Shown here: one piece after another, positions 47,261 to 61,500 of the stretch
Position numbering within the stretch: the first letter of the stretch is position 1
Layout: each line of letters starts with the position of its first letter
DNA from: Primula veris
Taxonomy: Eukaryota > Streptophyta > Magnoliopsida > Ericales > Primulaceae
Assembly (NCBI GenBank): GCA_963682055.1
Contig: OY821747.1
Span: 26,286,126 to 26,350,125 of the forward strand
Length of the DNA stretch: 64,000 nt
Direction of reading: 5' to 3'
Position numbers and translations under genes: made by a program
Notes under the pieces: generated by a model
Seen by the model: the letters and a program-made list of their open reading frames with translations, nothing else
Databases searched by the model: none
Told to the model about the DNA's origin: nothing

Positions 47261-47399
47261 GTGAAGATTTATTTTGACGATAAATGCTAAATATCATAAT
47301 GTAGTCATGTCTCTCTTAATCGATAACAACAAGTTGTCTTCTATAACAAGTGTTTTATCTGGATCGTGAGACAGAACATATGTAATTCAAATATGGCTA

Positions 47400-50300
47400 A
47401 TACTAGCTCGAAGCCATATACACTCTCTAGTCGTCTCATAGAGCACGAATAGATCAGAGTGATTCGTTTGGAGTCATTCCAAGACCTCCAAGATATCGCC
47501 TTATTCCTAATGGTAAAGACAGACCATGTTAGGAATATCTCTTATGCGGGTCTGATAAGTAACCGGCATCGGTATAACCGTAAAAGGGTTGCGTTAATTT
47601 GAGTACCGAAGGGGGTAGGTACACTCGATGACGCAAAATGGGATAGGACAGGCCCTCATCCACAGTTACCTTAAGGTAATGGGAAAATGTCTTTTATGCC
47701 ATTTCGATGGCAGCGTGTTAGTGCGATGCTGTGTCGAGCTATACCATTCACAGCATACGAAATGTTCGTCCTAGCACATTAGACCAAGTACAATGATGCG
47801 CTTATTGTACTTAGATATGAACATGATGGTTCAATATCTCTTCATCGTCTCATCAGGGACGGACTGGGTCTATATCAATGTCTATTGATCGAACGATCAT
47901 GGGAGAATCTGACGACTTAGCGTCATGATGACTAAAACGTCATAACACCTTCTGGGTGTAGTATGAATCATGGACTTAGATTCAATCTTTACGGGACTCG
48001 ATCATCAGGCCAAGTCACTACCGTGTCTTCCCAATATCCTTCATCTCGAAGGCAAATCCAAAAATGGATCGCGTAATAAACCACGCAAGGGCATAATACT
48101 TGTTCAAGTATCCCAAGCTAAACAAGTACTCACTTAGGCGGGTATACCACATCCGCTCGGATTATATTAATCCATATAGTGAACGTCTCATTTAATTGAG
48201 ATCGTGTTCCGTGGTCAGGAACTACTTGATTAAAGCATATGAAGTCACACAGGGACCTTCATCTATATCTCTTTGTCTAAATTCTCATAGAGATAAAACA
48301 GTGACCACAATCACATGCTGCATAATCAGTTTTTTGGGAAAACTACTAAACTGATAAAGTAGGGGACCGTTATAACGTCCATTACGAGGAAATCAACCAT
48401 CTCATAATCAATTCCAAGATGTGAGAGAAGCCTTGCGCTACTAGGCGAGCATTCTACAATCTCATTATTCTCATCACTTTTCCTTACGAATAACCAAATA
48501 AACGAACTCATTTAACATTGGCGGTATTGGAGCTACAGGTCCGAACACACTTTCGCTAAGGAGTCTACTTGGATTGCAAGTTTCCATTAGTCCAGTCTAT
48601 TCTACGTTGACTTCAGGCAACGGTACATGGTTCCATGTCATAATTTGTTCATATTATCAGTCGTCACCGATTATATGAACAAGTAATCACTGACATTCTC
48701 GTTTCGCTTTAATATCGTCTAAGATATCATGATCGACAGATATTTCAAGATTCTTAGGATGAGGAGTAAATCACACATCTCCTTGATCCTTTATAATCTC
48801 GTGCGATAAACGAGTTTCAGTTCACCACCTCTGGGGCTGAACGAATTAAGAACCTGTCAACTTCCTCATATCTTGGGAAGGACGACAGACTGACGGCCGA
48901 CGACAGCGTCCTTTGCTTGGCGGGTTCGGCCAAAGCAACGTGTTACGACAGGAACACGACGTCCGACAGGGACGTCTATCCTTGCAAGCATTTTGCAGCA
49001 GGTATAAATGATCTCGTGACATCTCATAAAGTCATTAAATGCGTCTGGCATTTAGTTAGACTTGAGGGAGTCTATGCACTTACTTATCACTAAGTGCAGT
49101 TTTTTGGGGATCAAGCTAAGACTGAGTGGGTTATGCCACGTTACTTCACGTCGTTCCTTATCAACGCTAACGTGCAAATCTCCCCCTAACGACGGGGAGA
49201 ACAGCCTTAGCGATGTCACTTTCGCATATCATGCGGGAAATAGATCGCTTGCCAAGGTTACTCTATCAAATGATAGATGTGGTATTCATAATCGACTTAT
49301 GTCCCCTTCAGAGGTCCATATTTTGAACGCTATAGCAGCTCAATCAAAATATTAATTAAGCACTCCAAACACGCGTTAATATGAGACTTCTGGCTCATAA
49401 CCAGTAACCAGCTGGTACGCATATGGTGTTTGAGTGTCTATGGGCCTCATGACGGACCAATGCAGCAAAATAGCATGACCCCACACGGAAATATAAATCT
49501 TGGTGCGCAAGACCAAGAAGTGCGTGCAACCATTTGCAGTTGCATCATCAAACTTTCCGTGAGTCCATTTGGTTCTGAACATAATCGACAGGATGTTCAA
49601 TTTCAATTTCCAAACTCATGTAATTCAAATCGAAATTTCGATTATTACTCTTCGGAATTATTAAGTCGACTAGACTTTTCAGGATAATCCGGATCATGAG
49701 CCATCAACTTAATGATAGGGCTAAAAGTTTGGAAAGTGCTGCATTTATGTGGACAACATTAAAATGTGACCATATTGTCGATGCATCAACCATAACCATT
49801 TATATTTATGGTCCGTCTTATGGTTGGATAAGTCCACAATAACTCCTTCAATTCTTTACAAGAATTCTACGAGTTTATTTCGTGATGTTTACACATACTA
49901 GTCTTTCAAAATGAGCATTAGTGGCATTAATTTCGGATTAATCACGAAATATATCCTCAAAGAGAATTCAAATGCGATGCGATTATAAATCAACCATCGT
50001 CTTTTGACCTGGGAATATCTTATCCGGTCAATGCCACAATATCAAAATGCTCTTATCAATCGACGACAGGCGAATGATAGTACAGACAATCATGTCTTAG
50101 CATTTAAATCATTTATCATTTCGACGACAGGCGAAATGATAAGGTAACTTTAAATGCTTTAAAGAATGTGGTAGCAACCACTTGAAAGACATTTCAACTC
50201 CTCTAAAATACGCTTTTGGTCGTATTGAATGGAGGCTATGTAAAGAAATTTTAATTCTTTCATGAGCTATTACCAGATAACACTGGTTTTCTCGAATATT

Positions 50301-51300
50301 TTATAACTCAACAAGGTACGGCAGGACCTACATGAGTATAAGACTTCATATTTGACAAATCAATTTGGTTTTACCAAAGATTTCGATTTTGGAACGACAG
50401 GTCCAGAATCATTGTCACTGAGTACTCTTTTAGGCAAATAGTTGATGAAATTATGTGGTACACTGTTATCCACTATTTCCAAAAAAATCAACTACCCCAC
50501 AAGTATTGCCTAAAATTTCATAATTTAAAGTTTGGTCACATTTGTCAAAAAAATTTGCTCAAAACACTTTAAATTATTTCGAGAAATTTCGTAAACAGGC
50601 AAACCATAATCCAAAAGTATGTCCAAATGGAAAAATCATAATCCAAATGGAAAAATATAATCCAGATGAGCGAAAAAATGGCTCAATGATTTATCAAAAT
50701 CAATAAAGAAAGGTATCGAACTCATTTGAGCCACAAAATCGGGGGTCTCAAGAGTTTCTTTCAATTAACTTTAACCACATTAGCATCGGTTTTTTCACCT
50801 TTATAATAGTTGTGAACTATTTAAGGAGTAACCATGCATGACCTTTGTCTTTATAGCATAGAGTTGCCTTCTTGAGCATTATCTCTTGCTTTGTGACAAT
50901 GGGCCATATTGTTCCTTTCAATTACTGTCTTGGAGCCACAGGTTTTCGATTTTGACGATTGTCTAAAATCTCGCTTGGCTAGGCGATTCATTGGGATCGC
51001 GACAGTTCAAGACAAATAACACTTGTCTCGGTTCTCGATTCGTGGAAAAAAAATATACACGAAGAGCATTAATATCAGGCAAACAATTCGTCATTGACCC
51101 AATAGGATTAAAACTACTCACTGGGGTAATTTTCTTATCCAATAATAGATGGGCGATAAAGGAACATGGTGAATATAAATTCACGATATTACTTATGGAA
51201 TGCAATTTCCAAGCTAGTATTTTGGTGAAGGATTGCTCCAATATGTCAATTTCAGACATTTGTTCACCATAGACGTCATCACGTCTCAAATGTGGCGGCG
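47400..51300 (-). pseudogene. Decayed copia gag-pol
   Basis: Short recognisable stretches remain on the minus strand. 51289-50963 has a gag-like MSEIDILEQSF and a following helix-rich block. Near 50870 a worn zinc knuckle (CYKDKGHAW) is visible. 49050-48900 has LARIDVPVGRR, matching the ARxxVPVGQ linker that precedes reverse transcriptase. 47775-47690 has ARTNISYAVNGIARHS, the end of copia RT. 47579-47541 has GYTDAGYLSDPHK, the RNase H signature. Stops and frameshifts lie between all of them. Nothing can be expressed as a whole protein. Confidence 0.85.
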
Positions 51301-52057
51301 GAATAAAATCAACGCCTTAGCATTCATCTCGAGGGTAACAACAAACTCGTGTTTTACTCATCAAAGATGGCATCCAAAAAAAATTGGGCATCACATTTTC
51401 ACACATCAGGGTGAGTAACATGTGGTGACGGATTAAAATCAACGTTTATACAGTCATTTCGCAAGTATGTTTTACGATTTTTCTCATCATAGATGGCATC
51501 CAACATGTGTTGGGAGTTCTGGATTATTTATCATATAAAACGACTGGTTTATATGTTTATGGTTTGCACAAGCATAAACGTTTTTTCGAAACGACAGGTT
51601 CGAAAACATTAGTTTTGCTTTTCATGTGAATCGGTTCTCATTGATCGAACGACGGGTCGATACTGAAACACCAATTCAGCGAAACATACATCACTATATA
51701 AACACACTCGGGAAAATTATTATTTAGTCAACCACTTTCGGTAGCTCTATTTGAACACGACCAGGAAAGACGGTAAGGGGGGTGGGCACGAATGCCTCTT
51801 AAAAACCGACCTCATTAGGAGAACGACTTTCGCCTTTATCTTTCCTAGACATCATATCCAAATAGGTGAGCCTATTTGGGGAAGATTCATAATTTTTCCA
51901 ACTTAAATGTGAATATATACGATTTTCGCATTTTATATATGGCAATAATATTAAACAGCATAGAGAATATCTATTTAGATTAACCACACATATATAAACA
52001 GGCAGTAAATATATTTTAGAATCTATCTAATCATGCAGTAGATTTGGTGTTATAAAC

Positions 52058-52208
52058 AAATCAATTTAAGATTATCAATCAATCCTTAAAGATTCCAACA
52101 TATCAAATCAAATCAATTTAAAATTATCAATCAATCCATGAAGATTCTAACATATCAAATCAAATCAATTTAGGATTATCAATCAATTCATGAAGATTCT
52201 AACAAATC
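52058..52208 (-). repeat. Three 52-bp tandem repeats in the copia leader
   Basis: Units start AAATCAATTT at 52058, 52110 and 52162, with a partial fourth at 52209. They lie between the primer site and gag, in the untranslated leader. Confidence 0.85.
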
Positions 52209-52751
52209 AAATCAATTTATATGCATTTTTTTTTATTCGTTTGCCTTTTAATAAAAAAAATTATATGCATGTGTGTGTATATTTACTAAATATTGTATCT
52301 TTATCAACCATATGTACTGTTTTCGTATAAGTATTATACTACATGACCATGCGTGTAATTTCAACAAATTTTATATTTATTTACAGTAGAACACATAATT
52401 GTGAATAACATAGTAATCATGGCAAGTTTTAATAACATAGGAGTAGTAGTATAATCACAGTACTAGTAAGATGGCAGTAGCATAAGGTTTTTTTTTTTTT
52501 TTTAAAACCTACGCAGGCTGGAATTGTAATCATGCAATTGCAGTAGTAACATACAAACATGCGTTGTAATCATGCAAGACAGTACTAACATACAAACAGT
52601 ACAGTAGCATACAAACAGTACGTGTTGTAATATGTAACGTGTACGGTATAAAAAAAATTATATCCGGCTACCTTACGCACAGTATGTTGTTGAAGGTCGA
52701 TATAGCAAAATCAGGTTTATTGAATCTATAATCCGTACTTCGATCTCCGAG

Positions 52752-52767
52752 AGCAGTGCTGATAACG
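52752..52767 (-). promoter_or_regulatory. Copia primer-binding region
   Basis: Minus-strand CGTTATCAGCACTGC starts at the base after the 5' LTR, the place and type seen in many plant copia elements. The exact priming tRNA is not assigned. Confidence 0.6.
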
Positions 52768-52967
52768 TGTTGTAATACACTATTAGCTACGTATATAGGG
52801 AGACAGAAGTAGAGAGAGGGGAGAACGGTATAGTTTTTATTATGAATCAATATCTGAATGAATAAAATACAAGACCCCTAACACTCTTTATATAGATAGA
52901 GGGGTAGGGTTATAAGCCCACTTGGGCCCAATCAGTAAAAGTCCAAGAGTCCAATAATTTTACAACA
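52768..52967 (-). repeat. Copia 5' LTR
   Basis: 200 bp, 96% identical to 46312-46511 by my count, with the same TGTTGT/ACAACA edges. Confidence 0.92.
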
Positions 52968-52972
52968 TATAT

Positions 52973-55518
52973 TATATATTCCACTAATAGCCGCTATAGT
53001 TACAAATTATACAATTTTATACTATCATGTATAAAAACATGACCGTAAAGTATAATGTGTGTGCATAGACGGGACTATATAGGGGTTAGAGGGGTCACAT
53101 GACCCCCTAACCTTTGAGTTTTTGAAATTACTATTTTGCTCATGCTCTCTACAATATCCAATAAAAATAAGTCTAATTTATTGTACAGAAAGGATAATAA
53201 AAGAATGAAAAAGAATGCGGGGGCTAATTTTGTCTTTTATAACATCAATAGAAATGTGTACACTACGTATATCATTTTACAAACTCTTTTCATTTAGACT
53301 TAATTATAGACGTGATCCTTTAAAATCTCTTAAATACTATGCGTCCCAGTAGTTTTGTTTTATAAGATTAGTAGTACTCTTTCACGATAAAAACATAAAA
53401 CATGTTTACAAAATTTTAACTTTTAAAAACAAAATATAAGATTGTTCTCACCGGTCTCATCACTACTTTTAATTAATATCACATATATGTTTAATGTTTT
53501 TGACAATAATTTATAAGAAGGAGAAATAGTAACTTCTAGATGGACAGTTAATGTAATTAGCCCTATTTTCCAAAAACAACAAATTCAATCTTGATTTATA
53601 ATAAATGGTTTTTTTTAGTGTGTTAATTTCAGATAAATCTTTACAGTTTCTTTTAAAAAACTTATAGAAAAATGTCCGAATCCAAACTTGATTATGTTTG
53701 ATAATAACTTTTCTTATGACGAACCTGTGTTTTGATTTTGTATCCAAACCCTCCTGGACAAAAGTCTTGCCTCCGCCATTATGTGTGTATATATAAGTTT
53801 GTTCTATTAGTGATGTTTCGTTGTAAGGATTGTTTATTTGTTTGTTACGTGTTGGATAAATGCGGAAAATATGGTTAGACTTTTTTCTATTAATAATGTG
53901 TCGTGAAATGAGGTGAGTGTGTATAATATATTGGATTTTATCTAATGTGATTTGTGTAGGTGTATATGTAAGTTTGTTATTTGATTAGGTGATGGATTAA
54001 TGCGAGGAATGTGGATTGTTATTTCTATTAAACGAGGTGAGTCTGTTTGTTTTTTTGTATGTCTATATAGGTTGAATTTTTATTGGAAGATTGATGCGAT
54101 AAATATGGATAGTTTTCTCTATTAATAATGTTTTGTTGTAATGTGTTTGTTTGATTATATAGTTTGGAGTTGATTACGTGTTGTTGCATATATGCGAAAA
54201 GTATGGTTGGTTTTTTCTATTAATAAATTTTTTGTTGTGAAATGAGGTGAGTTTGTTTGTTTGTTTGGGTGTGTGATATAGTAATGTGTGTATATATGAG
54301 TTGGAGTAATTAATTGTTGAATTAATGTGAGAAATAGAGGCTACTTTGTATATTAAGGATGTTTTGTTGTGGTTATAGTTAAATTGTTTTTTTAAAGCCA
54401 ACTATTTTGCTTCATAAAGCATTTTGATGATCTATTGAGAACTAAGGTGTGTGTGTGCATTCGTATCTAATACTCCAATGTAGTATGTACATAACATATA
54501 CTAGTTTGGATTTGATTAGGTGTTTGTATAAATAAGAGAAATATAGGAACTAATGTTGTAAAAAAAAAAGAGAGCTAATGTTGTATTAGAGGCTGCTGAT
54601 ACAAAACAAGGTGATGCCAACCAAACATATCATTGTCCTCAAAATAAATACACGAGGTATATATTTTTTGGCACAACCAAAAAGACATGAGTATCACGTT
54701 AGATTACTTCTGTAACTAGTAGGTTCATATTTCATTAGCCATCTCAACTTGTATACGTACACTATTTACACATTTATTGTCACTATAAGGGTCGAAACGT
54801 AAATATAATAAACGTTTTAACATCAAAACATGTTTGATGTAAATATGTTTGGTTCCATTCACATGTAGAATTGATAACGTGGTTGATGGTCATGAATATG
54901 GAAGCAGTGTATGTATCCATTGCCCACCAGTCAAAGACAAACCCAAATTTTCATCTATAAGCACAATCTGGTTGACTAAACAGGGGCAATACCTCTTTTT
55001 CTTTTCTTCATGAAAAAAAAAAGGAGTGTTAATCTACTTGGAGCTGAGTCGGTGTCCACAATTAATATCATGATTGTGAAACTTATTTAATTTGTACTAA
55101 ACTTTCCATTTAGACTAGATTGGACATTCCAAAAAGACCAGCATAACGCCTACACTGAATTATCACTATATTTACCAAGCCAAAAGCCCGGAAACAGAAA
55201 CCTATGCCCTTTTTTTTTTTGGAAATTAAACAAACCAACTATATTAAGAAATGGGGAAAACCCCGCCTGAAGGCATAAGTGAATACAAAGACGTAAAAAG
55301 GAAATCGAACACTAGCCACCAACATGTTTGGGGCTTAACCTCCAAATACTAATTAAAAACCTATCCCGATAAGTATTTCTAAATAAACCTATGCCTAACC
55401 AAACACTATATATCTACCAACTATTCATTTTTTGGTTTTCCCCTTTTTCATAGAGAATATACAAAACACTTGTACAAAAGCTATTAAATATAACTATTAG
55501 GAGGCACGGCTAACGTCT
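52973..55518. other. Intergenic between copia element and LIG6
   Basis: No gene is recognised. 53800-54540 carries degenerate repeats (TTTTTCTATTAATAATGT with GAAATGAGGTGAGTNTGT) like those at 45900-46230; the rest is plain AT-rich sequence. Confidence 0.5.
53800..54540. repeat. Degenerate ~100-bp tandem array, right part
   Basis: Four to five loose units of ATGCGAAAAGTATGG, TCTATTAATAA, TTTTGTTGTGAAATGAGGTG and GTGTGTATATA, as upstream of OXC. Confidence 0.6.
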
Positions 55519-58500
55519 TCAACTTTCCGAATTTACATCCATTTTCCGTGTCTGAGAATTAAACATATCTGCTATATCAGTAGAAGTGCTGCATTCTTCG
55601 GGCTTTCTATCTGATATAGTTTTAATAAATCTAGGAAACCTCACGGAAATGCCACGAGAAGGGTGGACTAATCCGGCAGCTGCTTTGTGAACCGGTGATA
55701 TTGTAAAATCTGCACCTTTTATTTCCCACACGAGCTCAGGAGAAAACCACATATCAGGTGCTTCCCCTGTCTGATAGTATAGTGGTTTTTTCGACAAAAC
55801 TTTGTCACCAGAATAGAACTCCTTCATCTGCATAAAGCCAATTTAAGGACTTGTCAATTCACTTCACTTGCATCCAAATAAAGGAAATGGCAGATATTAC
55901 ATAGCTTAAGCTGGCAAAGCAGCTATACCACTCAAAAGTTCTAAAAAAAAGCAAGAAACACTCAAAGGGAGACAAGGTATTAAATGACAATCTTCGATGA
56001 TCTTCCCGTCATGACTCAGCACTGAAAAGGGCTTTCTAGATACAATTTATTTGAATGTTTTAGAATGCGAAAATGTAGCTAAAACAATTCTGTAAGAGTT
56101 TCACGAAATCATAACCATCATGGCTAAGCGAGAGCATTACCAAAAGTTGTATTCATATCCATAATATATAACTGTGTAGCTAAAACGACATTTGTAATTC
56201 ATATTCATTATTTTCCACTGAAAAAGCAAAAATAAACAATTTAAAAACTCAATAAGATAAGCAATAATGAAATGAAATCAGAGGTAACTGAGTCTTGAAC
56301 GAAAAAATCCAATTGCCAATGATCACATAAAGTTTTACGTTATCATGGTTTTGGTTGTTATAACTTGTAACAAATAGTTATGCTTTTTGAAAAGAAAATA
56401 GCAAAAAAGTTTGAGTCTTATATATTTTGGAATGTAAAAAGCGCCTTCAAAGCATAAAAAAGTTAAAAACTGAAATTTCTGCAGCAAATTTTAACATACT
56501 TTTACCTGAAAAAAGAAAAGCGAGCTCTAGTGCAATTTAATCAATTTTCTTACTATAGGAAATTCAAACTTTAAGACACCAGTTGTATTGCCTGCAGCCA
56601 GCTTACCTCTTTGTAGAAGGCATCTGAAAAGCCAGACATTACACGACAAACACTCTGAAACTCCTGACTGTCGGGTTCGTAGCATGCCATGAGAAAAGGG
56701 CTGTACCTATAAAACAAATATTTCGATCGGAAATTAATAACCTTTCGACGACAACCTACCATAATGATTTGAAATTTCAGATGCCATAAAAGAAAGACCG
56801 TCTAAACAACATTTTCTTTATAAATAGATTTAAGGCTGATCTGGCAGTGGAGGTTGTACAAACAAGAACTGGGGGGAGATTCCTCTATTACAGAAAAAAA
56901 AAAAAAATGAAAAACATATAATGTGACCAATGAATTTAGTTTTGTCCATGTCTTTACCTTTGTAAACTTGAATAAATTGAGCTTCTTGGATTAACATATA
57001 GAAAGAACAACAAAAGGTTTTCTAAAAGTTCGATTTTATCTTTATAAAACTACAAGGGGTATACTCGTAATATCCTGATAAACATAGTAACATTAATAGT
57101 ACAAAAAAGAGGCGGGTGATCGAACAATTGACCTCTCGGTATTGAGAAAGTGGCAGTAACTAACTCTAATAAGGAAGCTTTTATTCTATTATTAATCAAG
57201 AATATTTGATCCGTTTCAATATTCTATATTTCGGCTCTTCAAGGGGCCCGCTTGAGACCCCAGGATGTTTTTTCTCGGATTTAGGAAAACCTTGCATAAA
57301 TTGAGTATTATCTAATAAACCTAATCAGCTCAAATAAGATGAGTACAGACAGGGTTTTTATAAAATTCTTAACAATAAAATCGAAAAGGTTAATATGGCA
57401 GTGGCGAAAAGGTAGTACCATCCTGCTTTTCTCCCATTACCGTGCCAAGCACCAATTGGTACCAAATCAAGAGAATCGCCAAGCCCTTCCACATAATCTC
57501 GCTTTACCTACAAAAAATTATAAAAATTAGCATTGATTTTCACTGGACTTACTGCAAATTTATTCACTCTCTAAGTGCATAACACCTTTAACCAAGAATC
57601 ACAGCGCTTTGAAGGAGAATAGAATGCATCAATATCAAGTGACTTGACCATAACTCCTTCACAAGAGGACGAAATAGCACTATCAAGAAAAGACTTCATT
57701 TTCAACAGCGTCGATTCATTGCTCAATGACGAGTCATCTGCCTCCATCTACAAGGAAATTTTTAAGTTAAACTTAAATGATATAGGCTAATGCTAAGTTT
57801 TCAAAAAAATGCTAAATACACCAACATATAAATATCCTATAATGCTCCATATATGTATGTACTAGCCGGTATAAGTTGTCATAAATGTGCGAAACAGGGG
57901 AGGTTTATTTGATTCTTTGAAAAGTTTGGGTCATGTTGGTAACCATATAACTTTATATACCTAATTGGCTACTGTTTTGAGGGAAACGGGGTTCCAACGA
58001 TGGGAACGCTGGTTCCAAAACCGTTTCCTGGCTAAAAAACGCCCAAAATATAAGAGATTCCTGCAAGTAAGGTGATGGACAAATTGACAATCAAGAAAAC
58101 CACTCACTGTAATTTCCTTTGCATATTCGAAATATCCCGACTTCTCATGTTTGAAAAGATCTTTCACATCTGAAAATTTCAGAAACAAAACAAGAATTTT
58201 TTTAGCTCTCGGAATGTAAAGCATTTGTGTGCGGAATATATAAGCACGTACGCTTTCGCCTTATACGGAGAGGAAGATTCAATAATCTGCGAAAAGGAAG
58301 TGGTTTCATTAAGCACAACATTTGTTCACAAAAAAACAAAGAAACTTTAGCATCTCAACACTAAACAAGGAACAAAACTATGTTTTCTAAATCACCCCAA
58401 TAACATACATGAAAAGGTGAATCAAGGTAAAAATATAAAGAACCAGAGGAGATTAACGAGTCTTACTTCTCTCCATTAGCAAACATGATGTCGAAGACAA

Positions 58501-61500
58501 ATACACATATATCAACCTGTAAAGACAAAAGATATTAGAACAAATATTTGAAAATACCCTAGGTGGATAAGAATCCAGTAAATGAGCACTGGACAGCATT
58601 GAGTACATGAAATAAAAAAATTCCAACACCCAGACCTTAATATTTTCTACCGTAATCATAGAATCCTTTCCACCTCTCTCTCGAGAAGATAGTTCTTGAA
58701 AGGACAAAAGCTTGCTCCCATTTTTCCTATCAACAGCAACCACCTGATACACAATGCAGTTGCCACTTTTAAGAACCTGCCGAATTCTTAAAAAGTAATA
58801 ATTTCTTTTGATACAACATGATAAACTAGTATACCTCTGCATCTAGTACAAACGAAGTTGCAGAAGAACTACAAGATTCTTGGATTACATTCACCAAATC
58901 AGGAAATTTCATTGTTGTTTCATCGCCGTTTCTAGAAAAGATGCGAATAGATCCATCGACCAATTTGTGAATTTGGGCACGCTGACCATCATATCTGGAA
59001 ATCAAAAAAATAAGATATTTTATTTCTTACGGTATAAACCAAGTCCAATGACAAAGGCATTACACTTCAAAAAAGTGAGAAGGCTGATAAGTGTTCACAA
59101 TAAAAAGCTAAAATAATAGAACCAGTACAAGACAAAGACTTACTTGAATTCACAAGTAAAGGCTTTATTCTCAAAATTCTTCAAAACTTCTGGAATACCG
59201 TTGGCGATTCTATCACAAAGTAAACAAGAAACAAGTTACAACATGAAAAAGTATTTAACAATGAGAAATAGTAATTGATAAAGCATTCAACGAAAATAAT
59301 GATGCCAAGTGATGATAAATAGTCACAGTGTATTACTTGGCAAGCATGGGCTTGATTGGCACACCGGGAACCATTGATAAAGTTGACGAGGAAAATTCAA
59401 TTCCTTTGTCCAAGAGACATGGAACAAGCAAATCCAAATTCGGGAGTATGTTATAAGCTTCTACGATAGCAGAAGAAAGTCCCTAACAAAAGATCAAAAA
59501 TTAATCAGCAAACAGTTTTCAGTTTAACAATCCAAAAAAAAAGCTGCTATATTGGTATTCAACTTTACTACATCAACCAAAAACCAAGTTTCAGTTAAAT
59601 ATAGTAGAAATATCATTTTTGTGATCAATTTTAAGCAATTAGTATACCATATTACTAAAATTCTACCATTAAGACACTAATATATATACTCAAATTCACA
59701 ATCTAGTCACCGCGTTTTACTCAATTGAACAATTAGTACACCGGCCTATAAGATTTCACAAGAGCTTAAGAGTCTAAATTTTCAAGCTGGTCTATGCAGA
59801 ATGGGTGATCGAACAGTTAGTACACAATTAATATTTCCGAGATGAATTTTTAACATTTGTTACTTAATTGCCCATTTTGTGTCGAAATTGTGAAAATATA
59901 ATACTAGTGACGTGTGTAGTTAATTGTTAAAAGTTAAAATTGTATGCAGGTAATATTTCCCAAAAACATAGGCACTACAGTTACAATTTTATATGATTTA
60001 ATAACGGACCTAACACAATTGGGACAAACCTGAAGTTGTTCCTTTGAATTTCCTGCAGCTTCTCCACTAAGAGATGTATTCATGACAACTGCTTGGGCTA
60101 ATGCTGGTAAAACGGTTCTCATCATGGCGCCAATCCTTAGATTTCTGACCTGTTATTGTTATCAATTAAAAAAAATAAAAAAGTTGTAAAATCAAAATTT
60201 ATTACTACTAAGTAAAGTTGTAAAAACTAAGATTAGAATACTTACTAAAGTTCTTACGATAAACTTCATCTCTTTCTCTCTACAAGAGCGCAAGAGATTC
60301 ACAATAAGGCTTTTCCTCCTTGCAGTACTTCCACTACCTGTCTGTTCACTGACAATATCAACATAAAAATAATGGCCCTGTAAAGTAAAGAAATTAAAGA
60401 AGATAAAAATCTGTAGATAAATCACTACCGAGGTAAAATGCACACCTTATCTTTTGAAGAACAGAAAAAACACCTCTAATGGAAAGTGGTGGTGGAGGAG
60501 CAAGTAGTGATTGTGTTTGTCGGCAAAGCTGAGCAACATCACCTTATATAGTAGCAATAGTCAGTCGTAAATAAAATATCTGAAAATTCATCAACATAGA
60601 TAGAAAATTAATATAGATAAGTCGTCTATTCTGACATACCAAGATCGCCTAAAGTGTCATGCAGTTCCTTTATTTTTAATTTGTTAGTGCCACATGCCTC
60701 TTCCAATGCTGCAACTACGATAGTTCCACCAATGTTCAATTCCTGTAACATAGAATACAAAAACAAAGGAGAATTAAATTAATCAGGTTCAGAATGAAAA
60801 CATCATAAATGTAGTAACTAAAAAAAATTGCATTTCACTGCGCATTGTCATGGCAATGCATAAAAATATAAAAAACCAAACAGAGACAGGAAAACTCCAA
60901 ACCTTATTTTCATGGTCGGGAGCAATTTTATTCGTGCACAAATATACAGCAGGTAGCACATCTTCTTCAGATAAGGCCAGTAAGCTATATGACAAAATTA
61001 AACATTCACTTACAAATCCTTTTTCAATTTAAACCCACATTGTGATAGTAAAAATATACTTATTTTGCATAATACCAAAGACACCAACCTCCTGAACATG
61101 TTGCAAAGCATAGATGTAACTTTTATTTTTCCTTTTTCACCCTCAACAAGTTCAAAAGCTCGAGCAAGGTGTATATAGGGAGCAGGCTGTCCACGTCTCC
61201 AGCAAGCTACAAACATGTATATACTGTATCAGAAAAATAATTTCTACCCACATAAATGTCAAAAAGAAAATGTAGTAAAAATCACAGTATTCTTAGTTAA
61301 AAAATCAGGTGTATAATAGAGGTAGTTAGCATCTAGATCCAACAAAAATTGTGTGAAACTTGAGCAATAAGCGCTTTTAACATCACAACTTCAAAAGGAT
61401 TACTGAAAAACATGTTATAAACGTTTTTATTTCTCAACTCAAATACGTAGTTCAGAAGTTAAAATTAGCTTCTAAAAAGAAAAATACCATGCTTTACAGG

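Larger units (their letters stand above)
46312..52967 (-). mobile_element. Ty1/copia LTR retrotransposon, full-length but decayed (6,656 bp)
   Basis: Two 200-bp LTRs with perfect TGTTGT...ACAACA ends. The flanking duplication is GATAT (46307-46311) versus TATAT (52968-52972), one mismatch. On the minus strand a primer-site region CGTTATCAGCACTGC directly follows the 5' LTR, and a purine tract (AAATGGGGAG) precedes the 3' LTR. The LTRs differ at 8 of 200 sites (my count), so the element is much older than the one at 16578. The coding region reads gag, a pre-RT linker, RT end and RNase H in the order typical of copia, but it is full of stops. Confidence 0.93.

Noticed and set aside
49062..51418. 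Plus-strand frames of 85-97 codons
   Set aside because: Antisense to the decayed copia gag-pol; no independent features.
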